Source: Sulfitobacter sp. SK012 (GTDB lineage Bacteria > Pseudomonadota > Alphaproteobacteria > Rhodobacterales > Rhodobacteraceae). From it: a stretch of 64,000 nt of DNA. This document shows positions 19,765 to 29,270 of the stretch, in pieces. The position numbers and the translations under genes are program-made. Each line of letters opens with the position of its first letter. Position 1 is the stretch's first letter. The notes under the pieces were generated by a model. That model saw only the letters and a list, made by a program, of their open reading frames with translations. It was not told where the DNA came from and did no database searches. The stretch covers positions 682,001-746,000 of the forward strand of contig NZ_CP025804.1 in NCBI RefSeq assembly GCF_003352085.1. The letters run 5' to 3'.

Positions 19765-20268
19765 TTATTCCTCCAAAATTTCAACGAGTTGAATGCGCTC
19801 CCCGTCAGGACCAAAAACGAACCCGCTCCTCACGTTTAGGCTGCCAATGCGTATATGAGAGACTGGGATTGCCAATTTAGCTCCGGCTTCAATCGCGCGA
19901 TCAATGGTTTGCTCAACGTCATCTACACGGATCGCGAAGTGATTAATCGGTTCTTGAACCTCTCGGTAATTTTCTGGGTTTCCGCTTTCTATGAATTCAA
20001 GATGCGTCCCGTTATCATCTCTCATGTATACGCCTTTGTGCGGAATAGTTTTATAATCAACACCATCTTCGCTGACCTCCATTTCGTCCCAGCGCATAAC
20101 CACTTCAAACCCGAAGACGCTTGTGTAGAAATTCTGGGATACCTCGATATCCCTGACATAGTTGCCAATGTCGTACACGGCGTTTTGCGAGAAAGCGGCT
20201 GAACCAATCAAGAAAAGGATGACAGTGACAAAGTTCCTAGCGAAACCGGAGATGCGAGAAGTGGACAT
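19765..20268 (-). CDS. Exported VOC-family (glyoxalase-like) protein
   Basis: 167 residues. The first about 28 form a signal peptide or anchor (FVTVILFLIGSAAFSQ). The rest is a single glyoxalase/bleomycin-resistance fold: YDIGNYVRDIEVSQNFYTSVFGFEVVMRW, then INHFAIRVDDVEQTIDRAIEAGAKL and a GPDGERIQLVEIL end. Metal ligands of the His/Glu type are plausible at HFAIRV and LVEIL. Export is unusual, since most VOC proteins are cytosolic. Substrate unknown. Confidence 0.78.
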   Translation of the reverse strand: MSTSRISGFARNFVTVILFLIGSAAFSQNAVYDIGNYVRDIEVSQNFYTSVFGFEVVMRWDEMEVSEDGVDYKTIPHKGVYMRDDNGTHLEFIESGNPENYREVQEPINHFAIRVDDVEQTIDRAIEAGAKLAIPVSHIRIGSLNVRSGFVFGPDGERIQLVEILEE

Positions 20269-20851
20269 AACGTTGCCTGCCTGTGATTGAGCTTGGCCTA
20301 GGCTGTCGCACGTTGCTCAAATTGTAAATAATTGATTGCCGCTTTGGGGCTCGGCTCGGTCACCTGAGTAATTCAGTCGGTTATCTCGGGCCTGGATGTC
20401 AGCTTTTTCCCGTGCTCCCGTTCGCGCCCGCAGCAAACTATCAACCACCGCTTCAATCGATGTGCGTCTTGGTCGCGAACCGCGGATACCAGCCGTTCAC
20501 AAAAGGAAGCCGACCGGCTGTTCTGTCCACAGAGCAGTCGTTGGTGCGCGTTGCGGCGAACGGCAGCTTTGAGCCCAAACTGACCGATGCTGCGGTATGC
20601 ACATTTCGACACTAAGGGCGGTTACAGCACTGCGGTCATTGACATCGCGTAGGAGCAACCTTGACATTGCCGGGCGTGGGCGACCGCTACCAGCCGGAGC
20701 CACAGATCCTCGATGGGTCGTGGACAGTCCCTGCAATCCAGACGGTAAGCCGAGAGAATTGGAGACGAAAATGAGACTGGATAACGAATAGGATAACGAA
20801 TAAATAGTATCGACGCCCCAAGGCGTAATTTCAAAACAGGAGTTTTATACC
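20269..20851. other. 583-bp stretch with degenerate dispersed repeats, no gene
   Basis: No coding frame with family resemblance. Holds one arm of a 41-bp dispersed inverted repeat (20581-20621) and the phrase agcagtcgttggtgc, shared with 21.49-21.50 kb. The last 50 bp (with AGGAG before the next ATG) should contain the promoter and ribosome-binding site of the exported protein gene at 20852. Confidence 0.6.
20581..20621 (+). repeat. 41-bp dispersed inverted repeat, arm A
   Basis: Begins TGACCGATGCTGCGGTATGC and continues to GGGCGG. The reverse complement occurs at 42463-42503 with one mismatch in 41 positions. Neither copy lies in a recognised gene or IS. Confidence 0.85.
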
Positions 20852-21358
20852 ATGCTCAAAATGAAATCGATTGCCGCAGCTGCAATCATCACTGCGGCAC
20901 TTGCGACAGCCGCTGGTGCCGATACTTTTGAAAAATACGGTGAAGTCGAAGGTTGGAAAATCTTTGCGGACAAAGACAAGATGTCCTGCCTTATCGAAGC
21001 CGTGGACAGCGCTGAAAACGTCGTTCAGATGGGCCTCACCGAGGACCGCAGCCTCGGCTATCTGGGTGTTTTCACCAAAGGTGAAACCAATCTCAAGAAG
21101 GACGACAGAGAGGCTGTTGTTATCGTGATTGGAGAAAACACTTACTATGGGGAAGCGACTGGGATGCGTGGCAACATCACCAAAGGCTACTCGGGTGGCT
21201 ATATCACCAACAACCTTCCACAGTTCGTCAAGGACATTGAGCAGCAATACGAGATGGTCGTTTTCCCGGAAACCGACTACGTTTTCGTCATTGATCTGAC
21301 TGGGACAAAAAAGGCTATCGCCATGGCCCGCGAATGCAACGCAAAGCTGGTGAACTAA
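20852..21358 (+). CDS. Exported protein of unknown function
   Basis: 168 residues with a clear signal peptide (MLKMKSIAAAAIITAALATAAGA, cleavage near residue 23). The mature part is a small mixed alpha/beta protein with one Cys (MSCLIEA) and a second near the end (ARECNAK), possibly a disulfide. It resembles short secreted proteins annotated only as hypothetical in roseobacters. AGGAG lies 9 bp before the ATG. Followed by a strong terminator; monocistronic. Confidence 0.75.
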   Translation: MLKMKSIAAAAIITAALATAAGADTFEKYGEVEGWKIFADKDKMSCLIEAVDSAENVVQMGLTEDRSLGYLGVFTKGETNLKKDDREAVVIVIGENTYYGEATGMRGNITKGYSGGYITNNLPQFVKDIEQQYEMVVFPETDYVFVIDLTGTKKAIAMARECNAKLVN

Positions 21359-21393
21359 GACCAAATCTCGGGACCTCCCGGCAACGGTAGGAG

Positions 21394-21422
21394 AAAAGGC
21401 CCCGCAATTCGTGGGGCCTTTT
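21394..21422 (+). terminator. Rho-independent terminator after exported protein gene
   Basis: AAAAGGCCCC and GGGGCCTTTT form a perfect 10-bp stem around a 9-nt loop (gcaattcgt), with the 3' arm ending in the T-run. 36 bp downstream of the stop codon. Confidence 0.85.
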
Positions 21423-21800
21423 CATTTGGTCCCAAATTAAATAGCGAACTTTGGCGCAGGCGCAGCGAATTGGCGTTTTGTCTCGCATAGCAGTCGTTGG
21501 TGCAAAGCGCAGCGAATGGCCGCTGTAAGTAGTTTATAGGTCCAGACCTAAGCCAATCTCGGCACTCAGCCTTGCTGGCGTTTATTTGGATCTAACTGAC
21601 GGGCTAAATCATGCGGAATTGTTGACGGCCACAGCACGACAGCAATATAAAACATACAGTGAACATACGTAACGGCTGCTAGTGACGCCTGATTGGGCTG
21701 CGGCGTTGAGGTGGGGAAACCGCGTACACACACCAACTTCGCGCGCATGTGGGGTTGTTTGAGATCCGGCTAGGTAACAGGGCTGAAACAGGAGAACGCA

Positions 21801-21950
21801 ATGACGTTTGTAAAAGGCCAAAGTGGCAATTACTCCGGACGCCCACCGATGCCGAAAGAGGTCCGCGAAGCGATCCGGTCCAACGGTGAATTGGCCGTCC
21901 GGCGTATGCAGCAACTACTCTGCGAGAGTGTTGTTCCGCAAGGCGATCTA
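21801..21950 (+). pseudogene. 5' fragment of a phage-type DUF5681-like gene
   Basis: The frame opens MTFVKGQSGNYSGRPPMPKEVREAIRSNGELAVRRM. The FxKGQSGNxxGRP pattern is the N-terminal signature of DUF5681 proteins found near phage terminase genes. An AGGAGA precedes the ATG. After about 50 codons the resemblance ends exactly where the rhaK 3' end begins on the other strand, so the rest has been lost. It marks a recombination junction at about 21950. Confidence 0.6.
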
Positions 21951-23345
21951 TCAGCCAATTTCAAGTTGTTTCAATCTTCCAACCGAAGTTCGCCAGGCTG
22001 CAGCATACTTGATAAGCTCGGTTGTGTTGCCCGGTCTTTGAGTGATTTCACCAGCGATGCCAGTTACTGAATTCCCAAAAAGCTGTGCTGCACCAACACT
22101 CGTACCAGTTGCTGACTTAACACCAAAGACAGGGCGGCCAGTTGCTGTGTACAGCATGGCGAGGAAATGGGTGTTTTGGGCAAACGGGCCTTCGATAATG
22201 GATGGGCCACTTGCGCCAGTTAGCTTCAGGCATGTGCTTGTCATGAGTGCGAGGTAATAGGAAAGCGCGATTGCACGTGAGCCTGATCCTTCGGGCGGTT
22301 CCGTGCCTATCCATCGCATGTGTTGGCCTTGAAAAGGCCCGGTTAGATTTTCGACTGCGGGCATGAGCATAATACCTTCGGATAGAACCGTATCAACATC
22401 TTGTTCGGATGCCTCAAAAGGGTGTTCCCCTTGGATAAGGTCAAATTCGCGCCCGCCCATGAAGCGAGCCGAGGGCACGGGATCACCAAACGCGTTGACG
22501 TTGATGAGCGTGTCTCTGTTTGGGTCGAGCACGACCTCGTCACCACCGACTGTCAGAACGACGACCCAGGTGCCAGTGGACACAACTGAGAACTGCCCAT
22601 CCTGCGTCAGGAGATGAGGGAGGAGGGAGGCGTTTGAATCGTGAATTCCGCAGACGACTGGTGTATCTTTCGCAAGACCAGTTGCGGTTGCGATCTCGGG
22701 CAAGATTGTTCCTAGAACGTCACCCGATTTCCGGACCGGTGCAATCTTCTCGGCAATGCCAAGGGTCGCCGCAAGTTCTGATAGCTTTCCTTGGTGGGGT
22801 AACCATAAATCCGTGTGACAGCCGATAGACGTGACATCGTTGGCCACTTCTCCAGTAAGACGATAGGCCCAATATTGAGGATACCCGATGACATGCGCCG
22901 TGCGCTCCAACAACTTGGGGTCAGTCAAAAATTGCCAATGCAACTGTGCGCCGACATTCAGACCGCCTGCGAGCCGTGGTGAACCCGTCGATGCAAACGA
23001 TGGCCGAATGGCATCGTATTGTGCTTCGACTTCTGCTGGAATGGGGTGCTCATAATCAAGGATTGGCGTAGCAAGGTTGCCGCTCTGGTCAAGCAGAACG
23101 ATACTTGCGCCATGTGTCGTGACCGAGATCGCGTCAACACGGTGCTCACGATGAAATTCGCGCAAGTTATCAAGGATGAAAGACCAATTCCCGTCGGTAT
23201 CGAAATGAGGCCATGGGAATGCGTTGATGACAACATTCGGGCGGGTAACGACAGAGATCTCGGTAAGGGTTTCGAGATCAACCAAAGCGAGTTTGGCGTT
23301 GGTCTTGCCGATATCAATGACTGCGATGTGGCGTGGGTGTGTCAT
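21951..23345 (-). CDS. rhaK: Rhamnulokinase RhaK (FGGY-family sugar kinase)
   Basis: 464 residues with the FGGY-kinase fold: N-terminal ATP/phosphate loop [15 protein letters not shown], sugar-binding segment [11 protein letters not shown] with the conserved catalytic Asp, and a STGTWVVV motif. Phosphorylates L-rhamnulose. Last gene of the leftward rha operon, overlapping rhaU by 4 bp. It belongs to the rhizobial RhaK type, which has been linked to rhamnose transport as well as catabolism in Rhizobium leguminosarum. Confidence 0.88.
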   Translation of the reverse strand: MTHPRHIAVIDIGKTNAKLALVDLETLTEISVVTRPNVVINAFPWPHFDTDGNWSFILDNLREFHREHRVDAISVTTHGASIVLLDQSGNLATPILDYEHPIPAEVEAQYDAIRPSFASTGSPRLAGGLNVGAQLHWQFLTDPKLLERTAHVIGYPQYWAYRLTGEVANDVTSIGCHTDLWLPHQGKLSELAATLGIAEKIAPVRKSGDVLGTILPEIATATGLAKDTPVVCGIHDSNASLLPHLLTQDGQFSVVSTGTWVVVLTVGGDEVVLDPNRDTLINVNAFGDPVPSARFMGGREFDLIQGEHPFEASEQDVDTVLSEGIMLMPAVENLTGPFQGQHMRWIGTEPPEGSGSRAIALSYYLALMTSTCLKLTGASGPSIIEGPFAQNTHFLAMLYTATGRPVFGVKSATGTSVGAAQLFGNSVTGIAGEITQRPGNTTELIKYAAAWRTSVGRLKQLEIG

Positions 23346-23659
23346 GGCATATGAAAAACGCGAGGTATCGCAGTCGCGACAGGGGCGTTATCGGGGTCAG
23401 TTTCCATGATGTCTGCCATATGCGCCCACCATTTTTGCATGATGGGATTAGATGGTAGATCGTCCATTGTGTGGCGGTCGGTTCGGATCAAGACACCGAT
23501 CAACAGGCCTGTCGGTTCATCAAGGTGGATGCTGTAATCACTCACTCCGGCGTCATGCAGCAGTGTGACAAGCTCTGGCCATATTCCATCATGACGCCGT
23601 TTATATTCATCGGTTTGCCCGGGGTTGAGCTGCATTTTGAAAACGTGCCGTTCATTCAT
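23342..23659 (-). CDS. rhaU: L-rhamnose mutarotase
   Basis: 105 residues from [30 protein letters not shown], the family signature including the catalytic His in RRHD. Interconverts the anomers of L-rhamnose. I chose the ATG at 23659 because it overlaps the rhaQ stop (ATGA) and has a GGAAGGG ribosome-binding site; an upstream in-frame start would add 11 unconserved residues. Called rhaM in enterobacteria. Confidence 0.92.
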   Translation of the reverse strand: MNERHVFKMQLNPGQTDEYKRRHDGIWPELVTLLHDAGVSDYSIHLDEPTGLLIGVLIRTDRHTMDDLPSNPIMQKWWAHMADIMETDPDNAPVATAIPRVFHMP

Positions 23660-24663
23660 GACGTACCCTTCCGTGATGCCAACATGGCCCATAGCCTTGG
23701 TAAAGCAATCACCCCGATCAGCAGCAAGCCGATGAAGATCGACATGACGATACCGGGGACGTTGAGTAGGCCCAAGCCAAATGTCACGAGCCCCATGACA
23801 AACGCAGCAATCACGACGCCAGGGATCGATCCGGAACCACCAAGGATATTCACGCCGCCGAGGACGACCATCGTGACGACCTCAAGTTCCATACCGGTAG
23901 CGATGCTGGGGCGGGTCGAGCCGAGGCGTGAGGTCAGGCAAATGGCTGCGACGCCGGACATCAAGCCGGTCAGAAGAAACAAGATGAATTTGACGCGTTG
24001 GACGCGAATGCCACTAAACAATGCGCCAGTTGGGTTGTTCCCTATGGCGTAGACCGCTCGACCAAAGTTCGTTTTGTGCAGAAGGATCCCATAGATAATC
24101 GCGATCCCAACGAAGAGAGCCATTTCCACTGTGAAAACCCAATAGATGTAGCCTTGTCCGAACCAAGCGAAGCTATCTGGATACCCTCGGTATGCCTCGT
24201 CTCCGAGGATGATATAGCTGATGCCGCGAAACAGGCTCATGGTGCCGATTGTGACAACAATCGAGGGCAGCCCGAGGATGGTCACGAAGACCGCATTAAA
24301 GGCCCCGCACAAAAGCCCAACGGTTAGCCCGACGACCACAAGTTCTGGCGTGCCTGCACCGTATTGAACAGCCATGCCCATCGCTGTGCTGGCGAGCGCT
24401 ATGATGGCAGCAACCGATAGATCGATTTCGCCAGATATGATGAGAAGCGCCATCGCAAAGGCGATCATCGCTTTTTCAGTAAAGTTGAACGTCGCGTCGC
24501 TTAGGTTCCAGACGTTCAGAAAGTAGGGTGAAGCAAAGCTGTCGAGGACGAAAATGGCGATTGCTACAGCGAGCAACAACGCCTCCCAGCTGCGCAGGAT
24601 ACGTGCCGCGCGGGTGTGAAGGCGGTCGGGAATTTGTCGGGCGGTCACGTTTGTATCGGTCAT
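23656..24663 (-). CDS. rhaQ: Rhamnose ABC transporter permease RhaQ
   Basis: 335-residue inner-membrane permease of the ribose/xylose (BPD_transp_2) class, with about ten hydrophobic segments and the family loops [17 protein letters not shown] and [15 protein letters not shown]. Overlaps rhaP by 4 bp and rhaU by 4 bp. Works with RhaP as channel for the RhaS-RhaT importer. Confidence 0.9.
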   Translation of the reverse strand: MTDTNVTARQIPDRLHTRAARILRSWEALLLAVAIAIFVLDSFASPYFLNVWNLSDATFNFTEKAMIAFAMALLIISGEIDLSVAAIIALASTAMGMAVQYGAGTPELVVVGLTVGLLCGAFNAVFVTILGLPSIVVTIGTMSLFRGISYIILGDEAYRGYPDSFAWFGQGYIYWVFTVEMALFVGIAIIYGILLHKTNFGRAVYAIGNNPTGALFSGIRVQRVKFILFLLTGLMSGVAAICLTSRLGSTRPSIATGMELEVVTMVVLGGVNILGGSGSIPGVVIAAFVMGLVTFGLGLLNVPGIVMSIFIGLLLIGVIALPRLWAMLASRKGTS

Positions 24664-25640
24664 TTCGTAGCCTCCGCCGATTTCAAGATGATCCGGCCTT
24701 TGTTCTGTCCAGAGCGGGCATTGAAGGCCACAGCGATCAGGATTGCGCTGCCGGAAATGGCCAGCTGCCAGAACGGTGAAATATTGACCACAGGAAGGGC
24801 GTTTTTAATCACGCCAAGGAACACTGCACCCAGCACCGCACCGCCAACGGAACCGATACCACCTGCAATCGAGATGCCTCCGATGACACATGCAGCAACG
24901 ACTTCGAGTTCAAATCCGCCCGCGATGTCCACGTAGGCCACGGCAAATCGAGATACCCAGAGATAACCGGTTAGGCCTGCCAGCGCGCCGGACAAAACGA
25001 ATGCAAGGAACTGGGTCTTGCCAACATTGATACCAGTATAAACGGCGGCGTTCGGATTGCCGCCGACTGCAAAGATCGACCGACCGAATGCAGTACGTGA
25101 CATCATGATGCCAAAGAAGATGACCGTAATGATGGCAGCCCAAGATAGGATGGGCAGCCCAATGAACGCGGCCCTTGGGAAGGCTGTGAATGCGGGGCTC
25201 ATTTCGTGCGAGTTCACCCATTTACCGTCCGAAATCAGAAAGATGATCCCGCGAAAGATCGTCATTGTTCCAAGTGTCACGACGATTGGCGGTATTTCCA
25301 GCTTCCAAACAAGGATGCCGTTGACCGCGCCCATGATTGCGCCAAGCCCCATTGCAACAACGATAATCACAGGAATTGGGAGGCCCGGCATCGCAACGTT
25401 TAACATCGCCACAACCATGCCGGTCAGGGCTAGGTTGGCGGCAACCGAAAGGTCGATGCAGCGGGTTAGAATAACGACCATCTGGCCGAGGGTTAGGATG
25501 ATCAATGGGGCCGTATCATTGAACACGTTCGCCATATTGCCGGGAGCCACAAATCCGGGAAACCGAGTAGCCACCAAAATAAGCAAAGCGACAATCGCAG
25601 AGGCAAGGATTAGTTCGCGGACGGGAAGAAGTTTTTGCAC
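24660..25640 (-). CDS. rhaP: Rhamnose ABC transporter permease RhaP
   Basis: 326-residue permease paralogous to RhaQ: TRCIDLSVAANLALTGMVVAML, and the C-terminal GGISIAGGIGSVGGAVLGAVFLG loop. Starts 4 bp after the rhaT stop. The pair RhaP/RhaQ forms the transmembrane pore for L-rhamnose uptake. Confidence 0.9.
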   Translation of the reverse strand: MQKLLPVRELILASAIVALLILVATRFPGFVAPGNMANVFNDTAPLIILTLGQMVVILTRCIDLSVAANLALTGMVVAMLNVAMPGLPIPVIIVVAMGLGAIMGAVNGILVWKLEIPPIVVTLGTMTIFRGIIFLISDGKWVNSHEMSPAFTAFPRAAFIGLPILSWAAIITVIFFGIMMSRTAFGRSIFAVGGNPNAAVYTGINVGKTQFLAFVLSGALAGLTGYLWVSRFAVAYVDIAGGFELEVVAACVIGGISIAGGIGSVGGAVLGAVFLGVIKNALPVVNISPFWQLAISGSAILIAVAFNARSGQNKGRIILKSAEATK

Positions 25641-25644
25641 GATC

Positions 25645-27168
25645 TCAGGCCTCCTGTTTCATTTGAGAGGTTTCGATCCCGGCCGCGTGGCGCACGAGCG
25701 TTTCGGGCGAGAGTTCATCGCCTTCCAGTTCGGCCGCGATACGGCCATCGCGCATTACAATGACCCTGTCAGACAGCCCGATGATTTCGGGTATTTCTGA
25801 GCTAACCATGATGACCGAAAGTCCCTGAGCAGCAAGTTCAGTCATAAAGGAATGCACGGCGGCTTTTGATCCAATATCAATGCCCTTCGTTGGCTCATCA
25901 AGGATAATGACCTGCGGCTGCGTGGCGAGCCATTTAGCAATGACAACTTTTTGTTGGTTGCCACCAGATAGGTTGCCGACGTCCTGGTCCAAAGACGCGG
26001 CACGTAGATCCAAACGTTCGGCATATTCGCGCGATAGTTTGAATTCCTCCGCCAGTCTGATGAAGCCAGACCGCGAGGTGCGACGGATTGAGGGCAGGGT
26101 GATGTTCTGGAAAATCGGCAAGCCAATAATTGTACCCTGTTTGCCTCGATCTTCGGGAACGTAGACAATGCCATTGGCCACGGCGTCCGCAGGCGAGCGG
26201 ATAATGCAGATTTCGCCGTTGATTTGGCAAACGCCCTTTGATGGTTTGGTTATGCCAAACAACGCTTGCATGAGTTCGGATCTACCTGCGCCGACAAGGC
26301 CATAGAACCCTAATATCTCGCCGCGTTTGAGACCAAAGCCAATATCGGCAAACTCTGTTGGGTGTGCGTAGCCGGCAACCCGAAACACTTCTTCCGCCGC
26401 TGTCGCTGTACGTGGAGGAAAGATTTGATCGATCGACCGACCGACCATGAGTTTGACGAGTTCATCCTGATCAATGTCTTCGATCAACCCTTCACTGACG
26501 AATGCGCCATCCCGAAAAACGGTAAAACGATCAGCAATGCGGAAGATTTCATCAAACTTGTGACTGATGAAAAGGATTGCTTTGCCCTGTGACTTCAGCG
26601 TCTCAACAAGTTCATACAGCTCTTCGATTTCTTTGTGTGAAAGGGCGGCAGTGGGCTCATCCATAATCACAACACGGGCGTCGACGGACAACGCGCGGGC
26701 GATCGCAACAAGGTGCTTATTTGCAATGCCCAAATCGCGAAGTCGGGTGCGCGCATCAAACGGCGCACCAATTTCTTCAAGCAGTTTAGAAGCGGAACGC
26801 AGCATCTCTGCGTTGTCGATCAGGCCATAGCGCGTTCTGGGCGCGTGCCCGATGTAGATGTTCTCAGCCACGGACAGCTCGTCAAACAGAACTGTCTCTT
26901 GGTGAATGGCGGTGATGCCTGCTTTTGAGGCCGCGCTCGCGTTCGAAAACACAACGGGTGAGCCATCAATGCGGATCGTTCCGCCATCTGGTTGGTAAAT
27001 TCCGGTGAGTACTTTGACCGTCGTGGATTTGCCGGCACCATTCTCACCAACCAAAGCCGTGACTTGGCCCGGGTAAAGGTTGAGGTGAACAGCATCCAAC
27101 GCCTTCACGCCTGGAAAAGTCTTTGTGATTGCGTCCATTGAGACGACAGGCGTATCTGGCTTGGTCAT
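25645..27168 (-). CDS. rhaT: Rhamnose ABC transporter ATPase RhaT (two ABC domains)
   Basis: About 507 residues with two tandem ABC domains, typical of monosaccharide importers. The N-terminal domain has GENGAGKST (Walker A) and IMDEPTAALS (Walker B). The C-terminal domain has a degenerate Walker A (GLVGAGRSE), LSGGNQQKV and ILDEPTKGID. Start set at MTKPDTPVVSM; a longer frame begins at a TTG at 27234 but its extra 22 residues look non-conserved. Not the enterobacterial RhaT symporter. Confidence 0.9.
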   Translation of the reverse strand: MTKPDTPVVSMDAITKTFPGVKALDAVHLNLYPGQVTALVGENGAGKSTTVKVLTGIYQPDGGTIRIDGSPVVFSNASAASKAGITAIHQETVLFDELSVAENIYIGHAPRTRYGLIDNAEMLRSASKLLEEIGAPFDARTRLRDLGIANKHLVAIARALSVDARVVIMDEPTAALSHKEIEELYELVETLKSQGKAILFISHKFDEIFRIADRFTVFRDGAFVSEGLIEDIDQDELVKLMVGRSIDQIFPPRTATAAEEVFRVAGYAHPTEFADIGFGLKRGEILGFYGLVGAGRSELMQALFGITKPSKGVCQINGEICIIRSPADAVANGIVYVPEDRGKQGTIIGLPIFQNITLPSIRRTSRSGFIRLAEEFKLSREYAERLDLRAASLDQDVGNLSGGNQQKVVIAKWLATQPQVIILDEPTKGIDIGSKAAVHSFMTELAAQGLSVIMVSSEIPEIIGLSDRVIVMRDGRIAAELEGDELSPETLVRHAAGIETSQMKQEA

Positions 27169-27249
27169 TTCAACTTTCGGCTCGTTTAGGTCGTGGAAGT
27201 GGAATGGTCCGGCACTGTTCTTGTGCCGGACCAACTTTGACGAGAGGTT

Positions 27250-28245
27250 TTAGAAGATCGACTTGAATTCATCGATGTTGCTTGCATCATAGACGAAGGG
27301 GTCAGCCATTGCGCCTTCGGTGTTTTCGTCCAACGTCAAAGAACCCATACGGCCCATTGGGATGGTTGCACCGGGTGCCGCTTCAACGCCGTTTTGTGAC
27401 AGCTCATAGGCCAACATTGTTGCTGAGTAACCCAGATCAATTGGGTTCCAGATTGCGAATGACTGCGATGCACCAGATTCGATGGCCCCAGCCATTTCAG
27501 ATGGAAGACCAAGGCCCGTGACGTTCACTTTGCCAACTTTGCCCGCATCGACAACAGCCTGAGCCGCAGCAACGATACCAACAGATGTTGGTGCGATGAT
27601 TGCGTCAAGATCAGGGAAGGACTGCATCAGGCCAGTCGCTTCGCGGTACGATTTGTCGGCCAAATCATCACCATAAACAGTCGCAACAACATTGATGCCG
27701 TTATAGTCGCCGACAACCTTGCTCATTTCTTCGATCCAGATGTTCTGGTTCGTTGATGTTGATGTCGCTGAAAGAACTGCAACGTCACCGCCATCCGGAA
27801 GATGATCGGCAGCCATCTTGATGATCATGTTGCCGATCAAAGCGTTTGAAGAGGGGTTCAGGTGCATTTGACGGCCGTCTGCCGCAACGCCTGAGTCCCA
27901 GCTGATAACTGTGATGCCGCGGCTCATGGCTTTCTTAAGTGCAGGAACCAAAGCGTCTGTATCGTTTGCGGAGATTGCGATCGCGTCAACGTTCTGTGCG
28001 ATCAGGGCGTTGATCACTTCGATCTGGCCCTCAGCGGTTGTATCGGTTGGTCCTGTATAGATGATCTCAACATTGCCAAGTTCAGCTGCCGCTTCTTCAG
28101 CGCCTTTTGCCGCAGCTTCGAAAAATCCGATGCCTAGTGCTTTTACGACGATCGCAATACGCACATCGTCTTGGGCCATTACAGGCGTCGCGAACATCGC
28201 AGCAACGAGCGCTGCAGATGTCATTACTTTCTTAAGTACACTCAT
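27250..28245 (-). CDS. rhaS: Rhamnose ABC transporter periplasmic binding protein RhaS
   Basis: 331 residues with a signal peptide (MSVLKKVMTSAALVAAMFATPVMA). Type-I periplasmic sugar-binding fold: VRIAIVVKALGIGFFEAAAKGAEEAA, IAISANDTDALVPALKKA, ITVISWDSGV. Start set at the ATG preceded by GGAGG. First transporter gene after rhaR; delivers L-rhamnose to RhaPQ-RhaT. The enterobacterial RhaS is a different protein (an AraC regulator). Confidence 0.92.
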   Translation of the reverse strand: MSVLKKVMTSAALVAAMFATPVMAQDDVRIAIVVKALGIGFFEAAAKGAEEAAAELGNVEIIYTGPTDTTAEGQIEVINALIAQNVDAIAISANDTDALVPALKKAMSRGITVISWDSGVAADGRQMHLNPSSNALIGNMIIKMAADHLPDGGDVAVLSATSTSTNQNIWIEEMSKVVGDYNGINVVATVYGDDLADKSYREATGLMQSFPDLDAIIAPTSVGIVAAAQAVVDAGKVGKVNVTGLGLPSEMAGAIESGASQSFAIWNPIDLGYSATMLAYELSQNGVEAAPGATIPMGRMGSLTLDENTEGAMADPFVYDASNIDEFKSIF

Positions 28246-28279
28246 GGTTTCCTCCCTGGAGTGGTGATGATTGGGCGGT

Positions 28280-29083
28280 TTAAGATACCGCCCCTTCTTT
28301 TTGAGCCGCGCCAACTGGCACGACGACAAGGGTAATGTCGGCCGCTTCAAGCATCGCCGCGGTGCGGTCATCGATGCCTTCATCGGTAATGATTGTGTCG
28401 ATCCGAGCGAGTGGGCAAAGGATCAGGCTGGAGCGATTGGCGAATTTTGAACTGTCGACCAAAACGATAAGTTCTTCAGCTTGGCCAATGAGTTTCTCTT
28501 CTGCCTGAATCAGCAACGGGTCTTGCTCCATTAGTCCCAAAGGACCGATGCCTTGGGCACCCATGAACATCCGCTTCGCATAAAAATTGCGGGTTACGTC
28601 GTTGTCGAAGGGTGAAAGGATAATGTTCTGCTCGCGGTAGATCACGCCACCAGAAAGAAGGACGGTGTTGTTGGTGTTTTTCAACAAACGTTCAGCGATA
28701 GGGAAGGAGTTGGTAAAGACCTGCATCTGACGCGAAGCTAGAGGATGCACCATTTGGAACGTTGTTGTGCCGCCATTGATAATAATCGGTTCACCATCCT
28801 TACATAGATCAACCGCAGCGGCTGCGATTGCCTGCTTCTCAGCGATGTTCTGTGTCTCATTGTATGAAAACGGCCGGCCAGCTAAACCGACAAAAGGCTG
28901 CGTGGTCAGCGCTTCGGCCCCACCGCGCACACGGCGAAGCTGGTTTTGATCGTCAAGCGTGTTGATATCGCGGCGCACAGTCGCCTCGGACGCGCCCGTC
29001 AGCGAACATAAGTCCGTAACCGTGACCAATGAACGGTCCTGAACGGCAGATAGAATTACGCGGTGACGGTCTTTTTCATGCAT
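28280..29083 (-). CDS. rhaR: DeoR-family transcriptional regulator RhaR
   Basis: 267 residues. N-terminal DeoR helix-turn-helix (SLVTVTDLCSLTGASEATVRRDINTLDDQNQLRRVRGGAEAL) and a C-terminal sugar-phosphate sensor domain (INGGTTTFQM, TVLLSGGVIYREQN, VDSSKF). In rhizobia the homologue represses the rha genes. First gene of the leftward unit; its upstream region holds a long inverted repeat that is a candidate operator. Confidence 0.9.
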   Translation of the reverse strand: MHEKDRHRVILSAVQDRSLVTVTDLCSLTGASEATVRRDINTLDDQNQLRRVRGGAEALTTQPFVGLAGRPFSYNETQNIAEKQAIAAAAVDLCKDGEPIIINGGTTTFQMVHPLASRQMQVFTNSFPIAERLLKNTNNTVLLSGGVIYREQNIILSPFDNDVTRNFYAKRMFMGAQGIGPLGLMEQDPLLIQAEEKLIGQAEELIVLVDSSKFANRSSLILCPLARIDTIITDEGIDDRTAAMLEAADITLVVVPVGAAQKEGAVS

Positions 29084-29121
29084 CCGGACGCTCCCTATTG
29101 TTGATCAACGTGGCGTGAGTC

Positions 29122-29202
29122 GTCAATCAAAGTCAATCATTAATTGTCATAAGGCGTCATTCTGCGGCGCAGCATGATCGTTAATGATTGAAGTTGATTG
29201 AC
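29122..29202. promoter_or_regulatory. Double-palindrome operator between rhaR and rhaD
   Basis: Two arms, 29122-29143 and 29181-29202, are reverse complements at 20 of 22 positions. Each arm contains two TCAATCA-type direct repeats 10 bp apart (TCAATCAaagTCAATCA on the left). The 37-bp gap can hold back-to-back promoters. Spacing and repeat structure fit DeoR-family operators, so RhaR binding is the natural inference; binding has not been shown here. Confidence 0.75.
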
Positions 29203-29270
29203 TTACGCGCATCCTGGCGTCAGCTTAAAGCGAACTCGACCCCATGCACTTTCTCTCAATGGAGACACCA

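Noticed and set aside
20412..20615. 67-codon frame in the repeat-rich stretch
   Set aside because: It overlaps the dispersed 41-bp repeat, whose inverted copy also produces a short frame. Coding is an accident of the repeat.
27169..27234. TTG-initiated 22-residue extension of RhaT
   Set aside because: It overlaps the rhaS-rhaT spacer, is not like ABC ATPase N-termini, and a nearer ATG gives the normal start.
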